Assembly (NCBI GenBank): GCA_045595185.1
Contig: JAZNZX010000030.1
Coordinates: forward strand, 1 to 52,310
DNA from: Fimenecus sp045595185
Lineage (GTDB): Bacteria; Bacillota; Clostridia; Oscillospirales; Acutalibacteraceae
Reading direction: 5' to 3'
DNA: 52,310 nucleotides
In this document: piece by piece, positions 17,684 through 25,099 of the stretch
How positions within the stretch are numbered: position 1 is the stretch's first letter
How the letters are laid out: every line of letters begins with the position of its first letter
The notes under the pieces: model-generated
What the model saw: the letters and a program-made list of their open reading frames with translations, nothing else
Databases searched by the model: none
Told to the model about the DNA's origin: nothing
Program-made: the position numbers and the translations under genes

Positions 17684-18184
17684 TCAAATGTTTTCAACTA
17701 CTTTAACAATCTCACCAATATATACTCTGTGAAAATCATTGTTTGCGTAGTTGTTCATAATTGTTTCGTCAATAAAACCGTCAGGTTTCATATCCTGATA
17801 CGCAAGTTTTTTAAGAACAATATTAACCTTTGCCTGTTTAAATCCTGTTGCATTTTGGAGGTTAATCGGTATAAATCCTGTTTCAGTCATTTTGTCAATG
17901 TCACGACCTGATTTACTTCCGCAAATTCCAAGCTCTTTTTTGTAGTCGCCACCGAAAAATGAAAGTGAAAAGTAATCATTCTTTTCCATAAATTCAAAGG
18001 TGTATCTCTGCGGTCTTACGAAAACAAAGCACACATCCTTACCCCAGAGTTCACCGATTCCGCCCCAACTTACTGTCATTGTGTTGAAATTTTCTGGTGC
18101 TCCCGCAGAAAGTAATGCCCAGTCGTCATTTATCATTTTAACAAAATTATCCTTCAGTTCTCTTATGTTTATTTCTTTTTGCAT
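17684..18184 (-). CDS. Flavin reductase family protein (FMN-binding split barrel)
   Basis: A 166-residue protein of the flavin reductase/flavoredoxin type. The segment NTMTVSWGGIGELWGKDVCFVFVRPQRYT is the family's FMN-binding region (residues about 35-64), and GFKQAK in the second half is also family-typical. It would bind FMN and act in NAD(P)H or ferredoxin-linked electron transfer. The start at 18184 is chosen because AAAGGA lies 9 bp upstream; the alternative ATG at 18193 touches that site. It is transcribed toward trxA and away from the XRE gene, from its own promoter. Substrate unknown. Confidence 0.85.
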   Translation of the reverse strand: MQKEINIRELKDNFVKMINDDWALLSAGAPENFNTMTVSWGGIGELWGKDVCFVFVRPQRYTFEFMEKNDYFSLSFFGGDYKKELGICGSKSGRDIDKMTETGFIPINLQNATGFKQAKVNIVLKKLAYQDMKPDGFIDETIMNNYANNDFHRVYIGEIVKVVENI

Positions 18185-18214
18185 AGTAATCATTCCTTTA
18201 AAATTGTTATAATA

Positions 18215-18243
18215 ATTATATACTTAATAAAATGGAAATACAA
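18215..18243 (-). promoter_or_regulatory. Promoter of the flavin reductase gene
   Basis: On the minus strand TTGTAT, 17-bp spacer and TATAAT (complement of 18238-18243 and 18215-18220), 31 bp before the ATG. Confidence 0.6.
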
Positions 18244-18290
18244 CCTGAAAAAGTGTAATTTCTATGATAATGTGGAAAATGTCGAAAAAC

Positions 18291-18371
18291 TTTGTGATAC
18301 TTCACAAAAAAACAGGTTAAAGTTTGTATAGTTATTTTTATTCTACACCTTTCATAAAAAAGTGTTTTATG
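18291..18371. promoter_or_regulatory. Inverted repeats between divergent genes (possible operators)
   Basis: TTTGTG (18291-18296) faces CACAAA (18303-18308), and CATAAAA (18353-18359) faces TTTTATG (18365-18371). Both lie between the flavin reductase promoter and the divergent XRE gene and could be binding sites for the small XRE protein. This is position-based inference only. Confidence 0.3.
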
Positions 18372-18433
18372 ATAAGATATTACCACTAATTTTGTGCCGT
18401 TTATGGTTACGGCGTGTTTGAAGGATGTAGAAT

Positions 18434-18658
18434 ATGGAATTTTGTGATAGACTCAAATATTTAAGATGCGCAAAAATACCCACAATAACTCAAAAGGATT
18501 TGGCAAATGCATTGGGTGTCACACAAAGAAAAATCTCTTTTATGGAAACAGGTACAACTGAACCATCATTAAAGGATATAAAGGCACTTTGTAAGTATTT
18601 TAATGTGTCAGCCGATTATCTTCTTGGTTTGCCAAAAAATATGAATTATCCGGAGTAA
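18434..18658 (+). CDS. Small XRE-family HTH transcription regulator
   Basis: A 74-residue single-domain Cro/CI-type DNA-binding protein. The helix-turn-helix is TQKDLANALGVTQRKISFMETG (split about residues 19-40), followed by LKDIKALCKYFNVSADYLLGL, the usual end of such domains. It has no sensor domain. AAGGA sits 10 bp before the ATG. The nth gene begins 3 bp after its stop, so both are co-transcribed, though a functional link to DNA repair is not obvious. Inverted repeats upstream may be autoregulatory sites. Confidence 0.9.
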   Translation: MEFCDRLKYLRCAKIPTITQKDLANALGVTQRKISFMETGTTEPSLKDIKALCKYFNVSADYLLGLPKNMNYPE

Positions 18659-18661
18659 TTT

Positions 18662-19288
18662 ATGACAAAAAAAGAATGGGCAAAACTTCTTGTTGAAGGC
18701 TTAAAAAAAGAATATCCTGATGCAATATGTTCTCTTGTGGCTGAAAGTCCCTTTGAATTGCTTATTGCTACAAGGCTTTCTGCACAATGCACTGACGCGA
18801 GGGTTAATCTTGTAACTCCTGCACTTTTCAGTAAATACAGAACTCTTGACGATTATGTTAATGCTGATGTTAAGGATATTGAAGAAATCATTCATTCCTG
18901 TGGCTTTTATCACGGAAAAGCAAGGGATATTATTGAAATGGCAAGAGGAGTAAGGGACAGATTTAACGGAATTGTTCCCGATAATATTGATGATTTGACT
19001 TCTTTGCAGGGTGTCGGAAGAAAAACAGCAAATCTTATTGTCGGTGATGTTTACGGAAAACCTGCTGTTGTGGCAGATACACATTTAATAAGACTTACTA
19101 ACAGAATGGGACTCGTAAATACGAAAGACCCTAAAAAAGTGGAAATGGAGCTTAAAAAGATTCTTCCACCTGAAGAAAGCAACGATTTTTGCCACCGTGC
19201 AGTGCTTCACGGACGAGCAGTCTGTACTGCACGAAAAGCTGATTGCGAAAAATGTTGTTTAAAAGATGTTTGTAAAAAGATAATATAA
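18662..19288 (+). CDS. nth: Endonuclease III (DNA glycosylase/AP lyase)
   Basis: A 208-residue base-excision repair enzyme removing oxidised pyrimidines. The helix-hairpin-helix is LQGVGRKTANLIVG with catalytic K121, and the catalytic Asp is D139 in VVADTH. The [4Fe-4S] cluster motif CX6CX2CX5C is exactly C188, C195, C198 and C204 at the C-terminus. Length is normal. It starts 3 bp after the XRE gene stop and is closed by a terminator. Confidence 0.96.
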   Translation: MTKKEWAKLLVEGLKKEYPDAICSLVAESPFELLIATRLSAQCTDARVNLVTPALFSKYRTLDDYVNADVKDIEEIIHSCGFYHGKARDIIEMARGVRDRFNGIVPDNIDDLTSLQGVGRKTANLIVGDVYGKPAVVADTHLIRLTNRMGLVNTKDPKKVEMELKKILPPEESNDFCHRAVLHGRAVCTARKADCEKCCLKDVCKKII

Positions 19289-19293
19289 CTGAC

Positions 19294-19326
19294 AAAGGGT
19301 GATTCAGAAATCACCCTTTATTTTTT
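19294..19326 (+). terminator. Terminator after nth
   Basis: AAAGGGTGATT (19294-19304) pairs with AATCACCCTTT (19309-19319), followed by ATTTTTT. Confidence 0.92.
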
Positions 19327-19330
19327 GCGA

Positions 19331-19440
19331 ATTTTAGTTTATCAGGATAAATAACCAAATTAGCAGGTCATTCTGAGCGTGTGCGAAGAATCTCTATTCC
19401 ATTTAAGGAGACCCTTCGTTTCACTCAGGGTGACCCATAA
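19331..19440. repeat. MITE-like element, copy R3 (core type A, truncated)
   Basis: Begins with a diverged family end (AGTTTATCAGGATAAATAACCAA) and carries the CATTCTGAGCG...GAAGAATCTCT...ACCCTTCGTTTCACTCAGGGTGA core seen in R7 and R8. The far end is missing. It lies between the nth terminator and the tRNA-linked element. Confidence 0.65.
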
Positions 19441-19475
19441 AACAAAAACAGAGCACACAAAAGTGTACTCTGTTT
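19441..19475 (-). terminator. Terminator behind the orphan tRNA 3' end
   Basis: On the minus strand AAACAGAGTACAC-TTTT-GTGTGCTCTGTTT, then TTGTTTT. It follows the second copy of the tRNA-Arg 3' end by a few bases, as a true tRNA terminator would. Confidence 0.75.
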
Positions 19476-19478
19476 CTG

Positions 19479-19618
19479 TGGCACGCCGGAAGGGATTCGA
19501 ATCATAGATTCACAATGCGAATGGGGAATTCGCATTGTGCTCTTCGCTAAAAACGATTCCCCGAATCGTTTTCTTAACGCTCAGACCCTCTCGGGTTCGA
19601 ATCCCATTTACATAGAAC
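19479..19618 (-). other. tRNA-3'-end-bearing hairpin element
   Basis: 19479-19501 is a perfect 23-bp copy of the 3' end of tRNA-Arg (19662-19684), including CCA. Instead of the rest of a tRNA, the upstream side holds two perfect hairpins: CACAATGCGAAT/ATTCGCATTGTG (19511-19539) and AAAACGATTC/GAATCGTTTT (19550-19572). It starts with another T-arm-like GGGATTCGAACCC (complement of 19592-19604). It looks like a small element inserted into, or derived from, the T-arm of a tRNA-Arg copy. Apparent ORFs here are not proteins. Confidence 0.6.
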
Positions 19619-19661
19619 ATAAAATTAAAAGAGAGTCTGCAAAAAGCAAACTCTCTTTTAA
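19618..19661 (-). terminator. Terminator of tRNA-Arg
   Basis: On the minus strand TTAAAAGAGAGTTTGC pairs with GCAGACTCTCTTTTAA (19625-19661), followed by TTTT, immediately after the tRNA CCA end. Confidence 0.88.
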
Positions 19662-19738
19662 TGGCACGCCGGAAGGGATTCGAACCCCCGACCTTTTGGT
19701 TCGTAGCCAAACACTCTATCCAGCTGAGCTACCGGCGC
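19662..19738 (-). tRNA. tRNA-Arg (anticodon ACG)
   Basis: A 77-nt cloverleaf with encoded CCA. Acceptor GCGCCGG pairs with CCGGCGT, the D-arm is GCTCAGCTGGATAGAGT, the anticodon loop is CTACGAA on a TTTGG/CCAAA stem (ACG, read as ICG), and the T-arm is GGGGGTTCGAATCCC. It has its own promoter and terminator. Confidence 0.97.
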
Positions 19739-19763
19739 ATATGCGACTTTTTATCGCCCGAAT

Positions 19764-19792
19764 ATAATACCATTACAATAAGAAAAAGTCAA
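19764..19792 (-). promoter_or_regulatory. Promoter of tRNA-Arg
   Basis: Minus-strand TTGACT (complement of 19787-19792), 17-bp spacer, TATTAT (complement of 19764-19769), 26 bp before the tRNA 5' end. Confidence 0.8.
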
Positions 19793-19871
19793 CAGTTTTT
19801 TTGAAGTTTAATCAAATTATTTTTTACATAACAAGATATAACTGATTTTCAATGTTTGGTTTCAGGTGTTA

Positions 19872-20072
19872 TTATTTTATATATTCGATTACATCGAGCA
19901 ATTCACAATCAAGTGCAATGCAGATTCTGTCAATAACATAGCTATCATATCGCTTTACTTTGTTTTTATAATAATTGTCAATTATCTGATATTGTATTCC
20001 TGTACGCTTTGCGAGTTCATAACGACTAATATTATATTTTGCAAGGCTTTTATCTAAACATATTCTAATCAC
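19872..20072 (-). CDS. Very small XRE-family HTH protein
   Basis: A 66-residue Cro/CI-like regulator of the YozG-like size class. The helix-turn-helix is SRYELAKRTGIQYQIIDNYY (about 16-35), followed by DSYVIDRICIALDCELLDVIEYI. The GTG start is chosen because AGAGGTG lies 5 bp upstream. It stands alone between the tRNA-Arg promoter and a divergent promoter at 20115-20143. It may control the divergent transcript and itself; no further partner is visible. Confidence 0.85.
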   Translation of the reverse strand: MIRICLDKSLAKYNISRYELAKRTGIQYQIIDNYYKNKVKRYDSYVIDRICIALDCELLDVIEYIK

Positions 20073-20114
20073 ATGGTCACCTCTTACTATAAATTTTAAT
20101 AAATATATATTTGC

Positions 20115-20143
20115 TTGACAATTTACTTTTTAAAATATATACT
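20115..20143 (+). promoter_or_regulatory. Promoter divergent from the small XRE gene
   Basis: TTGACA (20115-20120), 17-bp spacer, TATACT (20138-20143). The same bases read on the minus strand give TTGTCA-17-TAAAAT for the XRE gene, so the two promoters overlap back to back. Confidence 0.6.
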
Positions 20144-20160
20144 TAAAAAAATTACATCAT

Positions 20161-20406
20161 ATGCGAAATAATATAATAATTACTCTTGCTGCTGTTCCTG
20201 ATACAACATTTGTAAAAGAACAGATAAAAGAATTACGAAAAAGAAAAATATATCCTTATCCGTTTAGATGGGAATCGCTAAAAACAGATGAAAATATTTT
20301 AAGAAGGGTTTTGATTTTTCTACAACCAATTGGCTATATTTTACAATCGCAACGCAGTTCCGATACTTTCCACTGTACACACATCCCTACAAACTCCAAT
20401 TTATAA
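20161..20406 (+). CDS. Unrecognised short ORF, possibly a broken gene
   Basis: An 81-codon frame starting 18 bp after a good -10 box, but with no ribosome site. Residues 1-45 look protein-like (VPDTTFVKEQIKELRKRK). The last residues (CTHIPTNSNL) come from a repeat end (20381-20405), so any original C-terminus was replaced. It might be translated leaderless, be a gene remnant, or be non-coding RNA. I do not recognise it. Confidence 0.25.
   Translation: MRNNIIITLAAVPDTTFVKEQIKELRKRKIYPYPFRWESLKTDENILRRVLIFLQPIGYILQSQRSSDTFHCTHIPTNSNL
20381..20405. repeat. Solo repeat end, copy R4
   Basis: ACATCCCTACAAACTCCAAT plus TTATA equals the right end of R6 and R8. No left end or core is nearby, so this is a remnant. 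It ends 12 bp before the fucI -35 box. Confidence 0.65.
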
Positions 20407-20417
20407 TTTTATTTTTA

Positions 20418-20446
20418 TTGACTTGAAATTAGCTATTTGATATACT
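20418..20446 (+). promoter_or_regulatory. Promoter of the fucose operon
   Basis: TTGACT (20418-20423), 17-bp spacer, TATACT (20441-20446), leaving a leader of about 60 nt. No clear operator or cre-like box was recognised in it. Confidence 0.8.
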
Positions 20447-20511
20447 AAATTTGTATGGTTATGAAACATACTATTATGAGAAAATTATATTTATTTTAAG
20501 GGGAAATTATT

Positions 20512-22308
20512 ATGGCAAAAAACAGACTTATCGGTGATTATCCTGTTATCGGTATCCGTCCTACAATCGACGGTCGTCGCGGTGTTCTCGGAGTTCGTGA
20601 ATCACTTGAAGACCAGACAATGGGTATGGCAAAGCGTGCAGCAAAGCTTTTTACTGATAACCTTAAATATTCAAACGGTGAACCTGTAAAGGTTGTTATT
20701 GCCGATACAACTATCGGTCGAGTTGCAGAGGCTGCTGCTTGTGCTGATAAATTCCGTAAGGAAGGCGTTGACATCACAGTTACTGTTACGCCTTGTTGGT
20801 GCTACGGTTCAGAAACAATGGATACTGACCCTCATACAATCAAAGCAGTTTGGGGCTTTAATGGTACAGAGCGTCCAGGTGCTGTTTATCTTGCATCTGT
20901 TCTTGCTACTCACGCACAGAAAGGTCTTCCTGCATTTGGCATTTACGGTCACGATGTTCAGGACCTTGATGATGAAACAATTCCTGCTGATGTTGAAGAA
21001 AAGCTTCTTCGTTTTGGTCGTGCTGCTGTGGCTTGTGCTACAATGCGTGGTAAATCATATCTTCAGATTGGTTCAATCTGTATGGGTATCGGCGGTTCAA
21101 TCATCAACAGCGATTTTATTGAAGACTACCTTGGTATGCGTGTTGAATCTGTTGACGAAGTTGAAATCATTCGTCGAATGACAGAAGAAATTTACGATAA
21201 AGACGAATTTGAAAAGGCTCTTAAATGGGCAAAAGAAAATTGCATCGAAGGTTTTGACAAGAACCCTGAAAATCTTCAGAAAACTCGTGAAGAAAAGGAT
21301 GCAGACTGGGAATTTGTTGTTAAGATGATGGTTATCATTAAGGACCTTATGAACGGTAACGACAAGCTTCCTAAGGGTTGCGAAGAAGAAATGGTTGGTC
21401 ATAACGCTATTGCTGCAGGTTTCCAAGGACAGCGTCAATGGACAGACTTCTATCCAAACTGTGACTTCCCTGAATCAATGCTCAATACATCATTCGACTG
21501 GAATGGTGCAAGAGAACCATATATTCTTGCTACTGAAAACGACGTTCTCAACGGTCTTGGTATGCTCTTTATGAAGCTTCTTACAAACCGTGCACAGATG
21601 TTTGCCGATGTCCGTACATATTGGAGCGGTGATGCAATCAAGCGTGTTACAGGCTATGACATTGATGGTAAGGCAAAAGACAGTGATGGCATTATCCATC
21701 TCATTAACTCAGGTGCTTGTTGTCTTGATGCTAACGGTGCTGCAAAGGATGAAAACGGAAATGCAGTAATCAAGCCTTGGTATGAAGTTACAGAGGCTGA
21801 CCAAAAAGCAATTATGGAAAATGCGACTTGGAACTATGCAGACCTTGGCTATTTCCGTGGTGGCGGATATTCTTCAAGGTTTGAAACAAGAGCAGAAATG
21901 CCTGCAACTATGATTAGACTTAACCTTGTTAAGGGTCTTGGTCCTGTCGTTCAGATTGCTGAAGGCTGGACAGTAGAGCTTCCTGAAGACGTTTCAGATA
22001 CTCTTTGGAAGAGAACTGACTATACATGGCCTTGCACTTGGTTTGCTCCAAGAACAACTGGTGAAGGTGCATTCAAGACTGCTTATGAAGTTATGAACAA
22101 CTGGGGAGCTAACCATGGTGCTATTTCTTACGGACACATTGGTGCTGATTTGATTACACTTTGTTCAATGCTTCGTATCCCTGTTTGTATGCACAATGTT
22201 CCTGAAGACAAGATTTTCCGTCCTGCTGCATGGAACGCATTCGGTATGGATAAGGAAAGTGCTGACTACAGAGCTTGTCAAAATTTTGGTCCACTTTTCA
22301 AAAAATAA
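20512..22308 (+). CDS. fucI: L-fucose isomerase
   Basis: A 598-residue Mn-dependent ketol isomerase converting L-fucose to L-fuculose. The start LIGDYPVIGIRPTIDGRRGV, the stretch TPCWCYGSETMD and the C-terminal GANHGAISYGHIGADL match the FucI family at full length (591 in E. coli). The acidic metal region is WNGAREPYILATENDVLNG. AAGGGGA lies 7 bp before the ATG. It is the first gene of fucI-fucA-fucU-kinase. No fucose permease, regulator or lactaldehyde reductase is present in the window. Confidence 0.96.
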   Translation: MAKNRLIGDYPVIGIRPTIDGRRGVLGVRESLEDQTMGMAKRAAKLFTDNLKYSNGEPVKVVIADTTIGRVAEAAACADKFRKEGVDITVTVTPCWCYGSETMDTDPHTIKAVWGFNGTERPGAVYLASVLATHAQKGLPAFGIYGHDVQDLDDETIPADVEEKLLRFGRAAVACATMRGKSYLQIGSICMGIGGSIINSDFIEDYLGMRVESVDEVEIIRRMTEEIYDKDEFEKALKWAKENCIEGFDKNPENLQKTREEKDADWEFVVKMMVIIKDLMNGNDKLPKGCEEEMVGHNAIAAGFQGQRQWTDFYPNCDFPESMLNTSFDWNGAREPYILATENDVLNGLGMLFMKLLTNRAQMFADVRTYWSGDAIKRVTGYDIDGKAKDSDGIIHLINSGACCLDANGAAKDENGNAVIKPWYEVTEADQKAIMENATWNYADLGYFRGGGYSSRFETRAEMPATMIRLNLVKGLGPVVQIAEGWTVELPEDVSDTLWKRTDYTWPCTWFAPRTTGEGAFKTAYEVMNNWGANHGAISYGHIGADLITLCSMLRIPVCMHNVPEDKIFRPAAWNAFGMDKESADYRACQNFGPLFKK

Positions 22309-22327
22309 TTAAGGAGCAATACACATA

Positions 22328-23026
22328 ATGGAAAATTTATCATATATGGAGATTCGTGAGCAAGTTTGTGATGTCTGTCATAAAATGTGGCAACTCGGTT
22401 GGGTTGCCGCTAATGACGGTAATGTTTCTGTAAAACTTCCTGACGGAAATTTTATGGCTACACCAACAGGAATCAGTAAGAGCTTTATCTCTCCTGAAAA
22501 GCTTGTGATTATTAACGCTGAAGGTGAGGTCCTTGAGGGTGCACCTTACAAGCCATCAAGTGAAATTAAAATGCACCTTCGTTGTTACAAGGAAAGAGAA
22601 GATGTTGGTGCGGTTGTTCACGCTCACCCACCAACAGCAACGGGTTATGCAGTTGCAGGTAAGAGTCTTGACGAATATTCAATGATTGAAACAGTTATTG
22701 CAATCGGTTCAATTCCACTTACTCCTTTTGGTACACCAAGTACTGACGAAGTACCTGAGGCAATTGCACCATACCTTCCAAATCACGATGTTATGCTTTT
22801 ACAGAATCATGGTGCGTTAGCGGTAGGCTGCGACCTTATTACCGCGTATTACAGAATGGAAACTTTGGAATTGTTTGCTAAAATTTCTCTTACTGCACAT
22901 CTACTTGGTGGTGCACAGGAGATTTCAAAGCCAAAAATTGATAAGCTGTTGGATTTAAGGGATAGCTATTACGGTGTTACAGGCAAGCATCCTGGATACA
23001 AACATTATAATAAGGAAGATGAATAA
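22328..23026 (+). CDS. fucA: L-fuculose-phosphate aldolase (class II aldolase)
   Basis: A 232-residue zinc aldolase splitting L-fuculose-1-phosphate into DHAP and L-lactaldehyde. Zinc ligands by family pattern are H98 and H100 (VVHAHPP) and H161 (QNHGALAVG), with catalytic E79 (SSEIKMH). Length is normal. It follows fucI by 19 bp with an AAGGAG site and its stop shares one base with the fucU start. The same fold also serves rhamnulose and ribulose phosphates, so the fucose assignment rests on fucI and fucU. Confidence 0.9.
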   Translation: MENLSYMEIREQVCDVCHKMWQLGWVAANDGNVSVKLPDGNFMATPTGISKSFISPEKLVIINAEGEVLEGAPYKPSSEIKMHLRCYKEREDVGAVVHAHPPTATGYAVAGKSLDEYSMIETVIAIGSIPLTPFGTPSTDEVPEAIAPYLPNHDVMLLQNHGALAVGCDLITAYYRMETLELFAKISLTAHLLGGAQEISKPKIDKLLDLRDSYYGVTGKHPGYKHYNKEDE

Positions 23027-23460
23027 TGCTTAAGAATATACCCAAAATTTTATCACCTGAGATGCTTAAAGTCCTTTGTGAAATGGGACACAGCGACAGA
23101 ATTGTTATTGCTGATGCTAACTTTCCGGCAGAAAGCATGGGTAAAAATGCAATCGTAATCCGTGCTGACGGACATTCTGCAACAGACATTCTTGATGCAA
23201 TTCTTACAGTATTTCCACTTGATACATACGTGGACTCACCTGTTATGTTAATGCAGGTTATGGCTGGTGACAATGTGGAAACTCCTATCTGGGACGAATA
23301 CAAAGCAATTGTTAAAAAGCACGATGACAGAGGTGCAGACGCATTCGGTGAATGTGAACGCTTTGAGTTCTATGAGCAGGCAAAAAATTGTTATGCAATT
23401 ATTGCTACAGGTGAATCTGCCCTCTATGCAAACCTTATTTTACAAAAAGGTGTTATATGA
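23026..23460 (+). CDS. fucU: L-fucose mutarotase (RbsD/FucU family)
   Basis: A 144-residue protein that interconverts alpha- and beta-L-fucose, feeding the isomerase. The family motif is MGHSDRIVIADANFPA with catalytic H22. It overlaps fucA by one base and the kinase by four (ATGA), so the three are translationally coupled. Confidence 0.92.
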   Translation: MLKNIPKILSPEMLKVLCEMGHSDRIVIADANFPAESMGKNAIVIRADGHSATDILDAILTVFPLDTYVDSPVMLMQVMAGDNVETPIWDEYKAIVKKHDDRGADAFGECERFEFYEQAKNCYAIIATGESALYANLILQKGVI

Positions 23461-24827
23461 TTATGAAATACTGTTTGGCTATTGATATGGGTGCTTCAAG
23501 CGGCAGACACATTTTAGGCTGTGTTGAAGACGGTAAACTGAAGCTTCAGGAAATATATCGCTTTGACAACGGTATTGTGGATATTGACGGTACACTTTGC
23601 TGGGACATCCATAAGCTTTTTGAAGAAATCAAAAACGGTCTTAAAGAATGTAATCGACTCGGTATTCATCCTGAAACTGTTGCGATTGACACTTGGGGCG
23701 TTGACTATGTGCTTCTTGACAAGGACAAAAAGGAAATTATGCCTGCTGTGGCTTACCGTGACTCAAGAACATCAGGTGTTCCTGAAGAAATTGACAGTAT
23801 TATCCCTCGTAAGGAGTTATATGAGCGAACAGGCATTCAGGCAACCAATTACAACTCAATTTATCAGTTGTATTGTGACAAAAAGAGTGGAAAACTCGAT
23901 AACGCAGAATACTTTTTAATGATGCCTGAGTATTTTTCGTTCAAGCTGACAGGTGAAATACGAAACGAATATACTCTCGCAACAACAGGCGGTCTTGTAA
24001 ACACAAGGACATTTGAACGAGATGAAGAAATTCTCGATAAGTTGGGAATAGATAAGAAAATCTTTTCACCGCTTTCGCTTCCCGGCACTGTTGTGGGCAC
24101 ATTGAGTGATGAAGTTAAGGCTGAAATCGGCTTTGATACAACTGTAATCCTCTGTGCATCACACGATACTGCATCTGCTGTTGCTGCTTGTTCAGTAGGG
24201 GACAACGGAATTTACATTTCATCAGGTACTTGGAGTTTGATTGGTACTGAAAACTTACAGCCTGTTACTTGTGAAAGGGCTATGAATTCAGGCTTTACAA
24301 ACGAAGGCGGAATTGAGCATCGTTACCGTTTTCTTGAAAACATTATGGGTATGTGGCTTTTACAGAGTATCCGTAAGAATCTTGATAAAAAGTACACATA
24401 TGATGAAATGATGGAAATGGCTATGAATAGTAATTTCACAGAATGTGTCAACCCTAATGCTGATGAATTTTTAGCACCTGAAAGTATGATTGATGCAATA
24501 AGAAATTATTTAGGTAAACAAGAATTGCCAATCGGTGATATAATCAACTGTGTTTATTACTCACTTGCAAATGCATACAACGACGCAATTAAAGTCATTG
24601 AAGAAATCAGTAACAAGCAGGTCGATGTAATCAATATTGTCGGTGGTGGCTGTAAGGACACTTACCTTAATTCGCTTACAGAAAAAATCACAGGCAAAAA
24701 GGTAATTGCAGGTCCTGTTGAGGCAACTGCCGCAGGTAATATTATGGTACAGCTTATGTATCTCGATAAAAACCTCGACCTAACAAAAGCAAGAGAATTA
24801 ATCAATAATTCCTTCAGCAAAAACTGA
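23457..24827 (+). CDS. FGGY-family kinase, rhamnulokinase type, probably acting as fuculokinase
   Basis: A 456-residue sugar kinase. N-terminal phosphate loop AIDMGASSGRHI, IDTWGVDYVLLD, AYRDSRT and IYISSGTWSLIG are typical of RhaB rather than of FucK. In this operon its substrate is most likely L-fuculose, giving the 1-phosphate for FucA. The start overlaps the fucU stop. An ATG at 23463 is an alternative start. The last gene of the operon is closed by a terminator 11 bp downstream. Rhamnulose as substrate cannot be excluded from sequence. Confidence 0.85.
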   Translation: MIMKYCLAIDMGASSGRHILGCVEDGKLKLQEIYRFDNGIVDIDGTLCWDIHKLFEEIKNGLKECNRLGIHPETVAIDTWGVDYVLLDKDKKEIMPAVAYRDSRTSGVPEEIDSIIPRKELYERTGIQATNYNSIYQLYCDKKSGKLDNAEYFLMMPEYFSFKLTGEIRNEYTLATTGGLVNTRTFERDEEILDKLGIDKKIFSPLSLPGTVVGTLSDEVKAEIGFDTTVILCASHDTASAVAACSVGDNGIYISSGTWSLIGTENLQPVTCERAMNSGFTNEGGIEHRYRFLENIMGMWLLQSIRKNLDKKYTYDEMMEMAMNSNFTECVNPNADEFLAPESMIDAIRNYLGKQELPIGDIINCVYYSLANAYNDAIKVIEEISNKQVDVINIVGGGCKDTYLNSLTEKITGKKVIAGPVEATAAGNIMVQLMYLDKNLDLTKARELINNSFSKN

Positions 24828-24838
24828 ATAATAATTTA

Positions 24839-24865
24839 AAAGGGTGTCGTAAGGCATCCTTTTTT
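24839..24865 (+). terminator. Terminator of the fucose operon
   Basis: AAAGGGTGTC (24839-24848) pairs with GGCATCCTTT (24853-24862) with two G-U pairs, then TTT. Confidence 0.8.
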
Positions 24866-24880
24866 GATGTGTTTGAAGTA

Positions 24881-25041
24881 ACAAATTATGATTTGTCGGG
24901 ATAATTGAAATTGTGTGTTATTCTGAGGAGTGTAACGACGAAGAATCTCTGTTGGTTGATATGTCACCATTGGAGAGATTCTTCGCTACGCTCAGAATGA
25001 CCTGTTAAATTGGTTGTGCATCCCTACAACCTCCGATTTTT
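24881..25041. repeat. MITE-like element, copy R5 (core type A)
   Basis: Left end ACAAATTATGATTTGTCGGG and right end CATCCCTACAACCTCCGATT flank a core with TTCTGAGGAGTG, GACGAAGAATCTCT and AGAGATTCTTCGC. It sits between two convergent genes and is non-coding. Confidence 0.72.
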
Positions 25042-25053
25042 AAAACAACAAAT

Positions 25054-25083
25054 AAAGCCAACACGATGTTGCGTTGGCTTTTT
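25054..25083. terminator. Bidirectional terminator between convergent genes
   Basis: AAAGCCAAC (25054-25062) pairs with GTTGGCTTT (25073-25081), with TTTT on the plus strand and ATTTGTTGTTTT on the minus strand. It serves mainly the metallophosphoesterase gene at 25100. Confidence 0.8.
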
Positions 25084-25099
25084 GCTGTTTATGAGATTT

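Noticed and set aside
19510..19767. Short ORFs on both strands across tRNA-Arg (with RTPDLLVRSQTLYPAELPAH-like translation)
   Set aside because: They are translations of the tRNA gene and its flanks, a known type of spurious protein. The cloverleaf explains the sequence.
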